Source: Paenibacillus mellifer (GTDB lineage: Bacteria; Bacillota; Bacilli; Paenibacillales; Paenibacillaceae). Taken from it: 64,000 bases of DNA. Location of the stretch: contig NZ_JALPRK010000013.1 of NCBI RefSeq assembly GCF_023195895.1, positions 1-64,000 on the forward strand. Reading direction: 5' to 3'. This document shows positions 17,158 to 26,056 of the stretch, piece by piece. Position numbers and translations under genes: made by a program. Position 1 is the first letter of the stretch, and each line of letters opens with the position of its first letter. Below the pieces are notes generated by a model that was given only the letters and a program-made list of their open reading frames with translations, was not told where the DNA came from and ran no database searches.

Positions 17158-18206
17158 TGGCCAAATCCGGTAAAATTACGGTGTTACCCGTTCAATCGCT
17201 CGTGCAGGCGAAGAAGAAAAGAACCTTGTGGATATGCCTGCTCTTGTCCGTTCTATGTCTGGGAATGATGGTCATCAGCGTAGGGATCAGCAGCCACTAC
17301 CTCCCTCCCCTGACCGTTTTAAAATCCATATTCGGCATGGCCGAACCCGGGGATCAGGTCATCGTAGTCAACCTCCGCCTGCCGCGTATCCTGATTGCCG
17401 TGTTGGTCGGGGCTTCCTTGGCCGTGGCCGGGGCTATTTTACAGGGCGTCATCCGCAACCCGCTGGCTTCGCCCGATGTTGCAGGAATTACCGAAGGTGC
17501 TTCGCTCGGCGCCATTCTGTTTATTTACTTGTTCCAAGGCACGATTTCGATTCACTGGATGCCGCTCGCGTCGATTCTCGGCGCGTTCCTCGTCACGGCG
17601 TTGCTGTACGTCTTAGCCTGGAAAAAGGGGGCATCCCCGCTGCGGATCATCCTCATCGGGATCGGCGTATCCGCCGCCATCAAATCGCTGTCCTTTATGC
17701 TGATTATCTCCGGACCGATGCAGCAGGCCAACCAGTCGCTCACGTTCATGACCGGCAGCATCTATGGCGTCTCCTGGGAGAACGACGTGCTGACGCTGCT
17801 GCCTTGGACGGCCGTCCTGCTGATCTTGACCTGGCTGCAAGCCCGCCAGGTGAACATCCAGGCCTTGGGTGACGATATCGCCACCAGCGTAGGCTCCCGC
17901 GTACAGCTGCAGCGCTTGCTGCTGATCGTGCTCAGCGTATCGCTCGCCGGTGCCGCGGTGGCGATCGGCGGCGCCATCGCCTTTATCGGACTGATGGCGC
18001 CGCATATGGCCCGCCGGCTGACCGGCCCGTCGTTTTCCGGCGTGCTCCCGGTCAGCGCATTGCTGGGAGCGTTGATCCTGCTTGTCGCGGATCTGGTCGC
18101 CCGCACGGCTTTTCTGCCCCGGGACGTGCCTGCCGGCGTGTTGACAGCCGCCATCGGAGCACCGTTCTTTATGGTGCTGCTGTACCGGAACCGAAATCGG
18201 CTTTAA
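17157..18206 (+). CDS. FecCD-family siderophore permease, second subunit (YfhA-like)
   Basis: 349 residues. A cytosolic start (MAKSGKITVLPVQSLVQAKK) is followed by about nine to ten membrane helices with the FecCD signatures NLRLPRILIAVLVGASLAVAGAIL and GAIAFIGLMAPHMARRLTGP. The start ATG overlaps the upstream stop (TGATG), with GGGGTG as ribosome site, showing translational coupling. With the first permease and the divergent lipoprotein it reproduces the yfiY-yfiZ-yfhA set; no ATP-binding gene follows before the terminator at 18317. Confidence 0.9.
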   Translation: MAKSGKITVLPVQSLVQAKKKRTLWICLLLSVLCLGMMVISVGISSHYLPPLTVLKSIFGMAEPGDQVIVVNLRLPRILIAVLVGASLAVAGAILQGVIRNPLASPDVAGITEGASLGAILFIYLFQGTISIHWMPLASILGAFLVTALLYVLAWKKGASPLRIILIGIGVSAAIKSLSFMLIISGPMQQANQSLTFMTGSIYGVSWENDVLTLLPWTAVLLILTWLQARQVNIQALGDDIATSVGSRVQLQRLLLIVLSVSLAGAAVAIGGAIAFIGLMAPHMARRLTGPSFSGVLPVSALLGALILLVADLVARTAFLPRDVPAGVLTAAIGAPFFMVLLYRNRNRL

Positions 18207-18316
18207 ACTTTAGCTCAAAACAGCGATAATCGCCTGCATTTTACATCTGGTACGCCTAAATAGCTCCTTTCTGCGAGATTGAAATGCACTTTTGCATTTG
18301 AATCGCCTAGCGAACG

Positions 18317-18350
18317 AAAGCCGGCGCCCCCTCAGGGACGCCGGCTTAAT
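18317..18350. terminator. Hairpin between convergent genes, likely bidirectional terminator
   Basis: AAGCCGGCG pairs with CGCCGGCTT around a C/G-rich loop. U-runs on both sides are short, so efficiency is uncertain. Confidence 0.6.
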
Positions 18351-18365
18351 TTATTGATGTGTGAT

Positions 18366-19151
18366 TTACGACCCAGCCCCTCGGTACCGCTTAACACCGT
18401 AATTCCAGGAAGTCAAACCGATCGCAAGGAATACGAGGCCCACCAGTGGGGTCAGCCAAGCCATTTGCCGCATCTCCTCGCGTTCCAGGAACAACGAAGC
18501 TGGATAGACGCCAACGAAAGCAAACGGCAAAATCCAGGTCAACAACACTTGAATCGCCCGGTTGTAAATCGTCACCGGGTAACGCCCATACCCCTGCACG
18601 TTATACATAAGTGGCAGGATTCCGGTTGGCGCATCGGAGTAAAACGACAACGAGGTTAACGTTGTATAGATTCCGGTATAAATCGCTACTGCGCTGAGCG
18701 TAAACAGCAGCATAGCAGGAATCGTCCACCATTCCAAGGTAAGTCCCAACTGCCCGCCGCTGATCGCCATGATGATGCCCCCGATGATCGAGCCGACGAG
18801 AGCCGGCGGATCGACGTTTTCCAGGAAGATCTGGAATAGGTTATACGCCGGACGTGTCATGATCCGGTCCATTTCGCCTTTGACGATATACCGTTCGCTG
18901 AAATTCCAGAGGTTAACAAAGCAGCTAAACACACCGAACGGCACCATGAAGAAGCCATATACGAACACAACTTCGCTTTCGCTCCACCCGCCCAGACTGT
19001 TGGTGTGCATGAAGATCACGAAGATAAAGATCAGGTTAGTCGCCTGAAAAAGCAAATCGGAGATGACCTCCACCCAGAAGTCGGCGCGGTAAGTCATGCG
19101 GGTTTTCATATAATTTTTCAAGTATTCGCCCATGAGGCCCAAGTAGTACAT
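18366..19151 (-). CDS. ABC-2 exporter permease (COG3694/PF06182 type)
   Basis: 261 residues with about six membrane helices; the opening YLGLMGEYLKNYMKTRMTYRADFWVEV, the NFSERYIVKGEMDRIMTRP cytosolic loop and LPFAFVGVYPASLFL near the end are typical of this family. It is the third gene of a minus-strand trio (ATPase, permease, permease); it starts 6 nt after the preceding permease gene ends. Two unequal permeases plus one ATPase make a heteromeric exporter of unknown cargo. Confidence 0.85.
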   Translation of the reverse strand: MYYLGLMGEYLKNYMKTRMTYRADFWVEVISDLLFQATNLIFIFVIFMHTNSLGGWSESEVVFVYGFFMVPFGVFSCFVNLWNFSERYIVKGEMDRIMTRPAYNLFQIFLENVDPPALVGSIIGGIIMAISGGQLGLTLEWWTIPAMLLFTLSAVAIYTGIYTTLTSLSFYSDAPTGILPLMYNVQGYGRYPVTIYNRAIQVLLTWILPFAFVGVYPASLFLEREEMRQMAWLTPLVGLVFLAIGLTSWNYGVKRYRGAGS

Positions 19152-19157
19152 ACTTCC

Positions 19158-19961
19158 TTAACCCCCTTGCACGAACAGGCGTTTCCGCGAAGCACGGTAT
19201 AAGCCAATCATCGGTATGAGCAGGATAACAAACCAGACGACCTGAATGCCTAGCACGTTCCAGATCGAAGACCCTTGAATCCGGCCGGTGAAGACCGAAC
19301 CCGGCAAATACGTGATCGCCTGGAATGGCAGGAACGACATGATACCGCCAAGCCACGCTGGAAACAGGCTAATCGGAATAATCAAACCCGAAAATAAATC
19401 GACGACTACGCGTTTCATGCGCATGAAGCCTTCGTTATTTTCCACGAAAAAGGACATGAGTCCTGTGATGACATTTAACTGCGAGTTGATCAGAAAGCTG
19501 AAGAATAACATTACGAGAAAACCGATCCATGCGCTTGCCTCCGTCGGCAGCTTGACCGGAAATAACAGCATGGCGATGGCCATACCGGGAACCATTAGCA
19601 TGATGAAGCGGAACATGCCTTCACCGAAACCTTGCATCATTTTGACGATGAGGTAGTTATAAGGGCGGATGAATTGAATGGCGATGCTTCCGTCGCGGAT
19701 GTCCGTGGAGATCTCCCGGTCCAGGTTATTGAAATAAAACGCCCGTGCCATCCAGGATACGGCCAGATAGGTCGTCATCTGCGAGGCGGTAAACCCACCC
19801 AACTCGCCGCCGCTTCCGTAAATCGCCTTCCACGTAAAATAGTAAACCCCTATGTTGAGCGAATAGATCAAAATGCCCGAATAATAGTTCACCCGATACG
19901 CCAGCATCGTCAAGAACCGGATGCGGATAAAATCGAGGTACGCCCCCCATTGGTTAGACAT
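19158..19961 (-). CDS. ABC-2 exporter permease (COG4587 type)
   Basis: 267 residues with about six membrane helices, starting MSNQWGAYLDFIRIRFLTML. It contains the counterpart of the partner's loop (NLDREISTDIRDGSIAIQFIRP). The start at 19961 lies inside the ATPase gene with an 8-nt overlap and is preceded by GGAAGGTG; a longer open frame upstream is not used. It is coupled to the ATPase and followed closely by the second permease. Confidence 0.85.
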   Translation of the reverse strand: MSNQWGAYLDFIRIRFLTMLAYRVNYYSGILIYSLNIGVYYFTWKAIYGSGGELGGFTASQMTTYLAVSWMARAFYFNNLDREISTDIRDGSIAIQFIRPYNYLIVKMMQGFGEGMFRFIMLMVPGMAIAMLLFPVKLPTEASAWIGFLVMLFFSFLINSQLNVITGLMSFFVENNEGFMRMKRVVVDLFSGLIIPISLFPAWLGGIMSFLPFQAITYLPGSVFTGRIQGSSIWNVLGIQVVWFVILLIPMIGLYRASRKRLFVQGG

Positions 19962-21006
19962 GGATGACCGCACCTTCCTGGCTCTCCATTTCCGCGTCCG
20001 TCGGTTTGTCCGCCGAACCGGATTGGTAAATGCTGCGTACGATTTCGTCGGTGTTGGTTTCGATGATTTTGATGTCGGTGATATCCGCCTGACCCACAAC
20101 CTGTCCCAGCACCTCAGAGACGCCGATATCCCGCGGAATCCAGACTTTGGCGTTCAGGTCGTTTTCCGCCGTCCAGATCACAGGTTGCGCTCCCGTCCAT
20201 CCCCGCAGCTGGTCGAGCTTGGTGGCCGTTCCGAACTGGAACAGTACCTCCTTGCCCGTACCCCAGCGGTCCTTCAGCTCTTCCAAGCCGCCGTCATAAA
20301 TGATCCGGCCGTCGTCGAGCATGATGACCCGGGAACACAGTGCTTCGATATCCTGCAAATCATGTGTGGTCAACAGTATTGTCGTGCCATACTCACGGTT
20401 CATGTCCTTTAGGAAATCGCGAATTTCCGATTTGACCACGATGTCCAGACCAATCGTTGGCTCGTCCAGGAAGACAATCGACGGATTATGCAGCAACGCC
20501 GCAACCAGCTCGCAGCGCATCCGTTGGCCCAAGCTCAGCTTACGAACCGGGCGGTTTAACAGCTCCTGCAGCTGGAGGCGCTCCACCAACTCATCCAGAC
20601 GTTTCTTGTATTCGTCCTGTGGCACGCGGTAGACCTTGCGCAGCAGCTCGAACGACTCGATTACGCCGATGTCCCACCAGAGCTGGCTGCGCTGGCCGAA
20701 AACAACCCCGATATGCTGCACGAACTTCTCGCGTTCGGCGTAGGGCACGTAACCACCGACTTTCAAATGCCCCGATGTCGGCACGAGAATGCCGGTGAGC
20801 ATTTTGATGGTCGTCGACTTGCCAGCCCCGTTCTCGCCGATATATCCGCAGATCTCCCCCTCCGGAATCTGAAACGAGATATCTTTCACGGCGGCCACTT
20901 CGTTGTATTCCCGCTTGAATAAATCAAGAAAGGCCCCTTTGAGGCCTTCGCGGTTTTTCTGCACCTTAAATGTCTTGCGCAAATCGCGCACTTCAATGGC
21001 AGCCAT
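19954..21006 (-). CDS. ABC exporter ATP-binding protein (COG4586 type)
   Basis: A 350-residue ATPase. An N-terminal extension (EVRDLRKTFKVQKNREGLKGAFLDLFKR) precedes Walker A GENGAGKSTT (about residue 60), the Q-loop FGQRSQLWW, signature LSLGQRMR, Walker B IVFLDEPTIGLD and the H-loop TTHD. A C-terminal domain of about 80 residues follows, typical of this uncharacterised family and absent from drug-type ATPases. Start ATG at 21006 follows GAGGG closely; a GTG four codons upstream is the alternative. Cargo is unknown; relatives are common in Firmicutes and actinobacteria. Confidence 0.88.
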   Translation of the reverse strand: MAAIEVRDLRKTFKVQKNREGLKGAFLDLFKREYNEVAAVKDISFQIPEGEICGYIGENGAGKSTTIKMLTGILVPTSGHLKVGGYVPYAEREKFVQHIGVVFGQRSQLWWDIGVIESFELLRKVYRVPQDEYKKRLDELVERLQLQELLNRPVRKLSLGQRMRCELVAALLHNPSIVFLDEPTIGLDIVVKSEIRDFLKDMNREYGTTILLTTHDLQDIEALCSRVIMLDDGRIIYDGGLEELKDRWGTGKEVLFQFGTATKLDQLRGWTGAQPVIWTAENDLNAKVWIPRDIGVSEVLGQVVGQADITDIKIIETNTDEIVRSIYQSGSADKPTDAEMESQEGAVIHV

Positions 21007-21209
21007 GGTATCCCTCACTTATAGAAAATTTTGAACCCGTTATAGAAAATGATAGTCCGCTAAAAATTATATAGTAACTTCCAACAAAGCACCATACCCT
21101 CTTTCCACCATTATCCCTTTTGATCAGAGAACAAGAGCACGCCCGTACGTCCCTTGACTTTGCTCCCTTAAAGAAAGGGATAATCATGCAAAACAGCAAA
21201 CCGAAGCAC

Positions 21210-21902
21210 TTATAGGTTGAAGCGATAACCAACGCCCCAGATCGTCTCGATAAACTGCGGCTTTGATGGATCACGCTCGATTTTCTCTCTTAATTTGCTT
21301 ATGTAGACGGTGACGGAAGCCAGGTCTCCCAGCGAATCCATCCCCCATATTCTTTCGAATAGATCATCCTTGGAAAATACCCGGTTCGGGTGCATCGCCA
21401 TAAACAGCAGCAAATCGTATTCTTTACCCGTCAGTGCAAGCTCTTCACCGTTTACCGATACCTTCCGCGACATCTTATCGATATACAAACCGCGAATGCG
21501 AAGTTCGTCTTTGTCAGCCGGGCGGGATTGGTTCGTTAACCGAGCATACCGCGTTAGATGCGCCTTGATCCGGGCCATGAGCTCACCCACGCTGAACGGC
21601 TTGCTCACATAATCGTCGGCGCCTAATCCGAGTCCACGGATTTTATCAATGTCTTCCTTCTTGGCGGAGACCATCAGGATGGGGATATCCTTGGCCTCCC
21701 GTACTTGCTTGCAGATTTCATAGCCGTCCACCCCTGGTAACATCAGGTCGAGCACAAGCAAGTCGTACGGCTCCGAAAGAGCACGCCTCAACCCCTCATC
21801 TCCATTAACGGCGATATCCGCCGCATACCCGCTCGCCTGCAAATAATCCCGCTCCACCTCCGCAATCACAGGATCATCTTCAATAATTAATATCCGTTTC
21901 AT
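21210..21902 (-). CDS. OmpR-family response regulator
   Basis: 230 residues: receiver domain with acidic Asp9/Asp10, phosphorylation Asp52 (LLVLDLMLPGVDG) and the conserved Lys in YVSKPF (about 101), then a winged-helix DNA-binding domain (about 130-229, LTGKEYDLLLFMAMHPNRVFSK and SVTVYISKLREKIE). It overlaps the histidine kinase gene by 4 nt (ATGA). Last gene of a five-gene unit; its probable DNA site is the set of heptamer repeats at 26020-26048. Confidence 0.95.
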   Translation of the reverse strand: MKRILIIEDDPVIAEVERDYLQASGYAADIAVNGDEGLRRALSEPYDLLVLDLMLPGVDGYEICKQVREAKDIPILMVSAKKEDIDKIRGLGLGADDYVSKPFSVGELMARIKAHLTRYARLTNQSRPADKDELRIRGLYIDKMSRKVSVNGEELALTGKEYDLLLFMAMHPNRVFSKDDLFERIWGMDSLGDLASVTVYISKLREKIERDPSKPQFIETIWGVGYRFNL

Positions 21903-23422
21903 TTACGTTCACCGCCCGTCCGTGAATATGTCTGCAATGGCAGCGTGAATGAGATAGCCGTTCCTACGCCGGCCCGGCTGTCTGCTCGAACGATGCCGCC
22001 GTGTGCCTCGATGATCTGCCGAACGATGGCTAAGCCCAAACCGCTGCCGCCGCGGCCGCTAGAGCTGCTCCGTGAAGCTTCGGCGCGATAGAACCGCTCG
22101 AATACCTTTGGTAATGCCGCTTCATCTATGCCTGCTCCATTGTCTCGGATGCGTACGAGAGCCTCACGAGGACTAGCTTCGAGCTCCAGGGACAAGCGTT
22201 GGTCGGGCTTATTCATATAATGCAAACTGTTGTCCGCAATATTCATGAGTACCCGCTTGAGTTTATCCCGATCGGCGATGGCATACAGCGGACCCTCTAC
22301 GGCGGTGATAAGTTCAATCTGCACCTGTGCAAAACGCGGGTCGGCTTTCAACTCTTCGCTGCAGCTCTGCAGGAATCCCAGTACATCCACCGGTTCAAAG
22401 TCAAATGGCAGGCGCTTCAGATCCAGCTTGGAGAACAAAAACAGTTCCTCAATCATCCGGTCCATATCATCCGCTTTTTGTCCGATCATCGTGATGTATT
22501 TGTTGCGTTTCTCCTCCGTATCGGCCACACGGTCGCGCAACCCCTCGACGCATGCTTTAATTCCGGTGATCGGGGTTTTCAGATCATGTGAAATATTAGA
22601 CAGCATTTCCTTGCGGTTCTCCTCGTACTGGAGCTGCAAATGGATGGAATGCTTCAGTCGCTCGCGCATCTCCTCGAAAGCTTCCCCCACTTCACCGAAT
22701 TCATCCTTGCGCTGCATCAGGAGAGGATGATCCAGCTCGCCTTCCTTAATCCGTTCCGCCGCGCGTTTCAGCGTGTACAAGGGCCGAAGAATGCTGCGGG
22801 ATACAAAAAACGTTAGCAGCAAGTTCGTAAATGCAACAATAACCAGCAACGAAAAAAACATCAGTGGCATAAACCGCGACATTTTGCCGAGCAGCGGATT
22901 TAAATCGGATAAAAGGTATAGCGTTCCCACGCCTTGGTCGTCAAAGGTAAAATCCACGCGCTCAGCCGTATAGCGGCCCCCAACTTCCGGCCCTCGGCTC
23001 ATCATCCATCTTGAATGCCCTTCCTGAGCCGTATCGATCCGAGCTAATTCCGCTTCTAAATATTCTTGATCCACATCGGCGGAAGCATAAGTCACTTCAC
23101 CGTTTCTGACGATCACGAGTCCCGCTTGAAGTTCCCGCAGCGTCTCCCCCGTATCCGCTAGGAAATTCGGGTCAGCCAACAATTCGGGATCCTGCTCGGC
23201 AACGAACTTGACGCCGTTCATCAGCTGTTCACGTTCGTTGATCTTCTCCCAAAATTCTGACAGCGCATGTCCATGGAACTGAAAGCCGTCTCCACCGCGG
23301 ACAGAGGTATCCTCCGTGCCGAAGAAGACGCGCGTCAGCACCATAGCGGTGAGCAGCGTCAGAAATATGGGGATCAACACCATCGCAATGTAAGATAATA
23401 TCAGTCTTAACCGGATCGTCAT
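21899..23422 (-). CDS. Sensor histidine kinase
   Basis: 507 residues. Membrane helices at about 7-30 and 184-208 enclose an extracytoplasmic sensor region of about 150 residues. A HAMP domain (about 209-262), a HisKA domain with His279 in SNISHDLKTP, and a HATPase_c domain (NIADNSLHYMNK, DNGAGID, GRGGSGLGLAIVRQI) follow. The extracellular part shows no motif I recognise. Encoded directly between the exporter permease and its cognate regulator, it probably senses what the exporter or the secreted protein handles. Confidence 0.93.
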   Translation of the reverse strand: MTIRLRLILSYIAMVLIPIFLTLLTAMVLTRVFFGTEDTSVRGGDGFQFHGHALSEFWEKINEREQLMNGVKFVAEQDPELLADPNFLADTGETLRELQAGLVIVRNGEVTYASADVDQEYLEAELARIDTAQEGHSRWMMSRGPEVGGRYTAERVDFTFDDQGVGTLYLLSDLNPLLGKMSRFMPLMFFSLLVIVAFTNLLLTFFVSRSILRPLYTLKRAAERIKEGELDHPLLMQRKDEFGEVGEAFEEMRERLKHSIHLQLQYEENRKEMLSNISHDLKTPITGIKACVEGLRDRVADTEEKRNKYITMIGQKADDMDRMIEELFLFSKLDLKRLPFDFEPVDVLGFLQSCSEELKADPRFAQVQIELITAVEGPLYAIADRDKLKRVLMNIADNSLHYMNKPDQRLSLELEASPREALVRIRDNGAGIDEAALPKVFERFYRAEASRSSSSGRGGSGLGLAIVRQIIEAHGGIVRADSRAGVGTAISFTLPLQTYSRTGGERK

Positions 23423-23448
23423 CAGCGGCCGTTCCTTTCAAGGAAATC

Positions 23449-24198
23449 TCAGAATGACTTGCGTTCAAAGCGGGTGACGCTGCTTACATATGCCATCATA
23501 CTATAAGCCAGCAAAATGAAAAACGATTGCAGCAATTTGCCGTTCCCGGCTCCACTGCCCACCCATAACGCGTACCAATCCGTGTAGGCAAACGGCGACC
23601 AAATCGCAAGTGCCGGGAACAAGACCGGCAGCAGCTTCGCGGCGGCAAAAACAAGAATCATGGAGCCCAGGGCCGCGGCGCTGCTCGAGAAGAACATCGC
23701 AACCCATACGGCGATGAGACTAAGTGCCGCCATCGGAACAACGGACACCACATAGGCGATCAGGCTATCCGTCCATTCCAGCATCGATGAGGATGAGATG
23801 GTCAGCAAACCGCATATCGCGGAAGCCACTCCGGCAACGACCAAGATCGCGGCAGCAGCTGAGCCAAGCGCCAAAGCCTTGGCTGCGAACAGCTTGGCGC
23901 GGGTCACCGGACGCACCAGAGTTAATTTCATCGTTCGCGCGGCTGTTTCGCCAGGAAATAAATCGGCGGCCGAGATAAACAAATACAGGGGCAGCAGGAA
24001 TCCGGTCAGCAAATTCAGGGTGATGATAGAGACCTGGCCGCCCAGCGCTGAAGATAGCCCCATCATACGGCCAAGAGATGAGATGCCCAATGTTAAAACC
24101 ACAGGGACAAGGATGGCCAGCGCCAGAACCGCCTTGGTTCTTTTTCGCAGCCACAGTTTCTCCACCTCGTTTCGCCAGCTAGCCAGCAGTGCGTTCAT
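23449..24198 (-). CDS. ABC-2-type exporter permease
   Basis: 249 residues with about six membrane helices and no strong family signature. A basic cytosolic start (NEVEKLWLRKRTKAVLA) is followed by a large first loop and LTLVRPVTRAKLFAAKALAL, typical of permeases paired with BcrA-like ATPases. ATG at 24198 is nine nt after AAAGGAG and lies inside the ATPase gene (20-nt overlap); an ATG two codons earlier is too close to the site. Downstream, 26 nt separate it from the kinase gene. Confidence 0.8.
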   Translation of the reverse strand: MNALLASWRNEVEKLWLRKRTKAVLALAILVPVVLTLGISSLGRMMGLSSALGGQVSIITLNLLTGFLLPLYLFISAADLFPGETAARTMKLTLVRPVTRAKLFAAKALALGSAAAAILVVAGVASAICGLLTISSSSMLEWTDSLIAYVVSVVPMAALSLIAVWVAMFFSSSAAALGSMILVFAAAKLLPVLFPALAIWSPFAYTDWYALWVGSGAGNGKLLQSFFILLAYSMMAYVSSVTRFERKSF

Positions 24199-24934
24199 GT
24201 ACATCTTCTCCTTTCCCTGATTGAATCGCCTCCAAATAATAATCTTCTAATGTCACGTCCGGCGGCACCAATTCAAAACGGCGGCCAAAACGTATCAAGT
24301 CCCCACGGTGAAGGATTCCAACCGTAGTCACGATCGGCTCAAGATGGCTTAGCATATGGCTGGAGATCAGAAAGGCAATCCCCTCTTCACGTGCCAACCT
24401 GGCGATCGTTCCGCGAAGCTCGACCATTCCTTCGATATCCAGGCCGTTCGTCGGTTCATCAAGGATCACGAGCCGCGGCTCCGGTAGTAAGGCTGCCGCC
24501 AGCGCTAGTCGCTGCTTCATCCCTAACGAGTAGTGCTTCGCCCGTTCGTTCTGATAAGGCGCCAACCCCGTCATTTCCAATACTTCCTCGATCCGCGAAG
24601 CCGGCACATCCGGATAGTAGCGGGCGGCCTGACGAAGGTTCTGCTTCCCTGTCATATAGTCGTACGCATCCGCCGCCTCGATCACGCAACCTACTCGGGT
24701 CATTGCCTGTTCGAAGTGTGTATTCAGATCGAAGCCGAACAGCCGGATCGTGCCTTCGTCAGGTCGGCATAAACCCGTCACCGCCTTGAGCATGGTTGTT
24801 TTTCCGGCCCCGTTTTGCCCGAACAAGCCAACGATGTCCCCGGCATTGACGGTAAGACTTATCTGGCCGATTCCGCGTCCATTGCCGAAACGTTTGCTTA
24901 CCCCTTGTGCCTCCAAAATCGTCTCCACATCCAT
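24179..24934 (-). CDS. ABC transporter ATP-binding protein (BcrA/CcmA-type exporter)
   Basis: 251 residues: Walker A GQNGAGKTTM (about residue 40), signature YSLGMKQRLALA, Walker B LVILDEPTNGLD, H-loop SSHM. Such ATPases power export or resistance pumps for peptides or drugs. Start is uncertain: AGGAG is followed within 3 nt by ATG 24934 and within 9 nt by an in-frame GTG two codons on. It lies 86 nt behind the Met/His-rich protein gene, with only a weak GC hairpin between. Confidence 0.88.
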   Translation of the reverse strand: MDVETILEAQGVSKRFGNGRGIGQISLTVNAGDIVGLFGQNGAGKTTMLKAVTGLCRPDEGTIRLFGFDLNTHFEQAMTRVGCVIEAADAYDYMTGKQNLRQAARYYPDVPASRIEEVLEMTGLAPYQNERAKHYSLGMKQRLALAAALLPEPRLVILDEPTNGLDIEGMVELRGTIARLAREEGIAFLISSHMLSHLEPIVTTVGILHRGDLIRFGRRFELVPPDVTLEDYYLEAIQSGKGEDVHERTAG

Positions 24935-25001
24935 CAACTCCTATCGATCCATTCTAGAAAACGATGCCGGGCCGCCTGGCCCGACACCCGGTAACTTCTT
25001 T

Positions 25002-25037
25002 ATTATCGATGCCAACGTGATTATCGATGCCAACGTG
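25002..25037 (-). repeat. Perfect 18-bp tandem duplication spanning a stop codon
   Basis: ATTATCGATGCCAACGTG occurs twice in direct succession (25002-25019 and 25020-25037). The copy at 25020-25037 holds the final codons and TAA stop of the secreted-protein gene; the other lies just after the stop, so the protein end is unaffected. Confidence 0.95.
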
Positions 25038-25965
25038 GCATATGTTCTTGGCGCTCGATCGTTTCAACCTGCTTCCCGCTCAAGTCCACGGTATCCGGCG
25101 TTGTTTGTCCAAACCCGGATAGATCAAAGCTGGCTTTGACGACGAGTTCATGTGTTTGACCCGCCTCGTCTGTTCCCCGGACAATCATCTGTCCTTGCTG
25201 GTGTTCTACATATTGTTCCTTGTTGATCTCCGCGTCAAAACGGATATCCTCCACCTTCACGTCCTTCGTTAAAGCCGGAATATCGAAATCCGTCAGAGAA
25301 GGATGCATCGACATCATCTCGTCAGAGGGCGCTCCGGTCATGCCATGACCCATGTGCGCATTCTGGCCGCCTTCGGCCATCATCTGGTCAGCCGCTGCCA
25401 TATGTCCGGCTGCGAGGGAACCTACTGCTTGCACAATTGCTGGAATTTGGCTGCCGGTTAAATGCAGCGACGTTTGTTTGCCGCCCGACGGCAGCTCCTG
25501 CACCGTAGCCAAATCCGTGATGTTGCCTATCAAAGCCTCCATCAACTGCTCTGCATGCTGCGGAGGATCAAAGTCCCCATCGTGGAACCGCTGTTCATCT
25601 TCTGCAAGTGGCAGAACCCGATAAATATCGGCATCGTCGCCGCCGACGAACACCATTTTTCCGTCTTGCTTATACGCCTGGAACGTTTGGGTTCCCGAAG
25701 CTCCAGTCACCTCGATATCCGCGCTCAGGGTGTTCTTCTCTTTGTTAAGCTTGACCTCCAGCTTCGCGTTCGCAATCGTCTTGCCGTTGTCGGTCACTAC
25801 AATGCTTCCTTGGTTAGTCAAGCTTGACGCAGCATACGTCTGCTTGATCGCGGACTTGTAGGTTTCGTACCCGGACGTTCCCGCCATGGCAGACAATCCG
25901 CTGCCGAGCAGCAGGGCGGCCCCGATTCCGAACACCGCTCCACGCTTCATCCATTTTTGATTCAT
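25021..25965 (-). CDS. Secreted Met/His-rich protein of unknown function
   Basis: 314 residues with a signal peptide (WMKRGAVFGIGAALLLGSG, likely cut after AMA at 28). The mature part has a beta-rich N-terminal region (SIVVTDNGKTIANAKLEVKLN), a central segment 188-222 with eight Met and four His (including QNAHMGHGMTG and DEMMSMHP), and a second domain with IRFDAEINKEQYVEHQQGQM. The H/M clustering resembles copper- or silver-binding segments, but function is not known. Start ATG follows GGAAAGAAG. It heads a likely operon with an ABC exporter and a two-component system and has direct repeats upstream. It could be a sensor partner, a metal buffer or a substrate of the exporter. Confidence 0.75.
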   Translation of the reverse strand: MNQKWMKRGAVFGIGAALLLGSGLSAMAGTSGYETYKSAIKQTYAASSLTNQGSIVVTDNGKTIANAKLEVKLNKEKNTLSADIEVTGASGTQTFQAYKQDGKMVFVGGDDADIYRVLPLAEDEQRFHDGDFDPPQHAEQLMEALIGNITDLATVQELPSGGKQTSLHLTGSQIPAIVQAVGSLAAGHMAAADQMMAEGGQNAHMGHGMTGAPSDEMMSMHPSLTDFDIPALTKDVKVEDIRFDAEINKEQYVEHQQGQMIVRGTDEAGQTHELVVKASFDLSGFGQTTPDTVDLSGKQVETIERQEHMPRWHR

Positions 25966-26019
25966 CTTCTTCTTCCTTTCCGTATGGTTTGGTCTTTCCT
26001 TTATTAGCTTAGCCCCCGG

Positions 26020-26048
26020 CTCTAAAGCGCTTCTAAACGAATTCTAAA
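26020..26048 (-). promoter_or_regulatory. Three heptamer direct repeats, likely response-regulator binding site
   Basis: On the minus strand TTTAGAA (26042-26048), TTTAGAA (26031-26037) and TTTAGAG (26020-26026) are separated by exactly 4 nt, an 11-bp period. This is the layout of OmpR/PhoP-family sites. The last repeat could overlap the -35 of the operon promoter. Binding by the RR encoded at 21210 is inferred. Confidence 0.65.
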
Positions 26049-26056
26049 AAAAGTAT

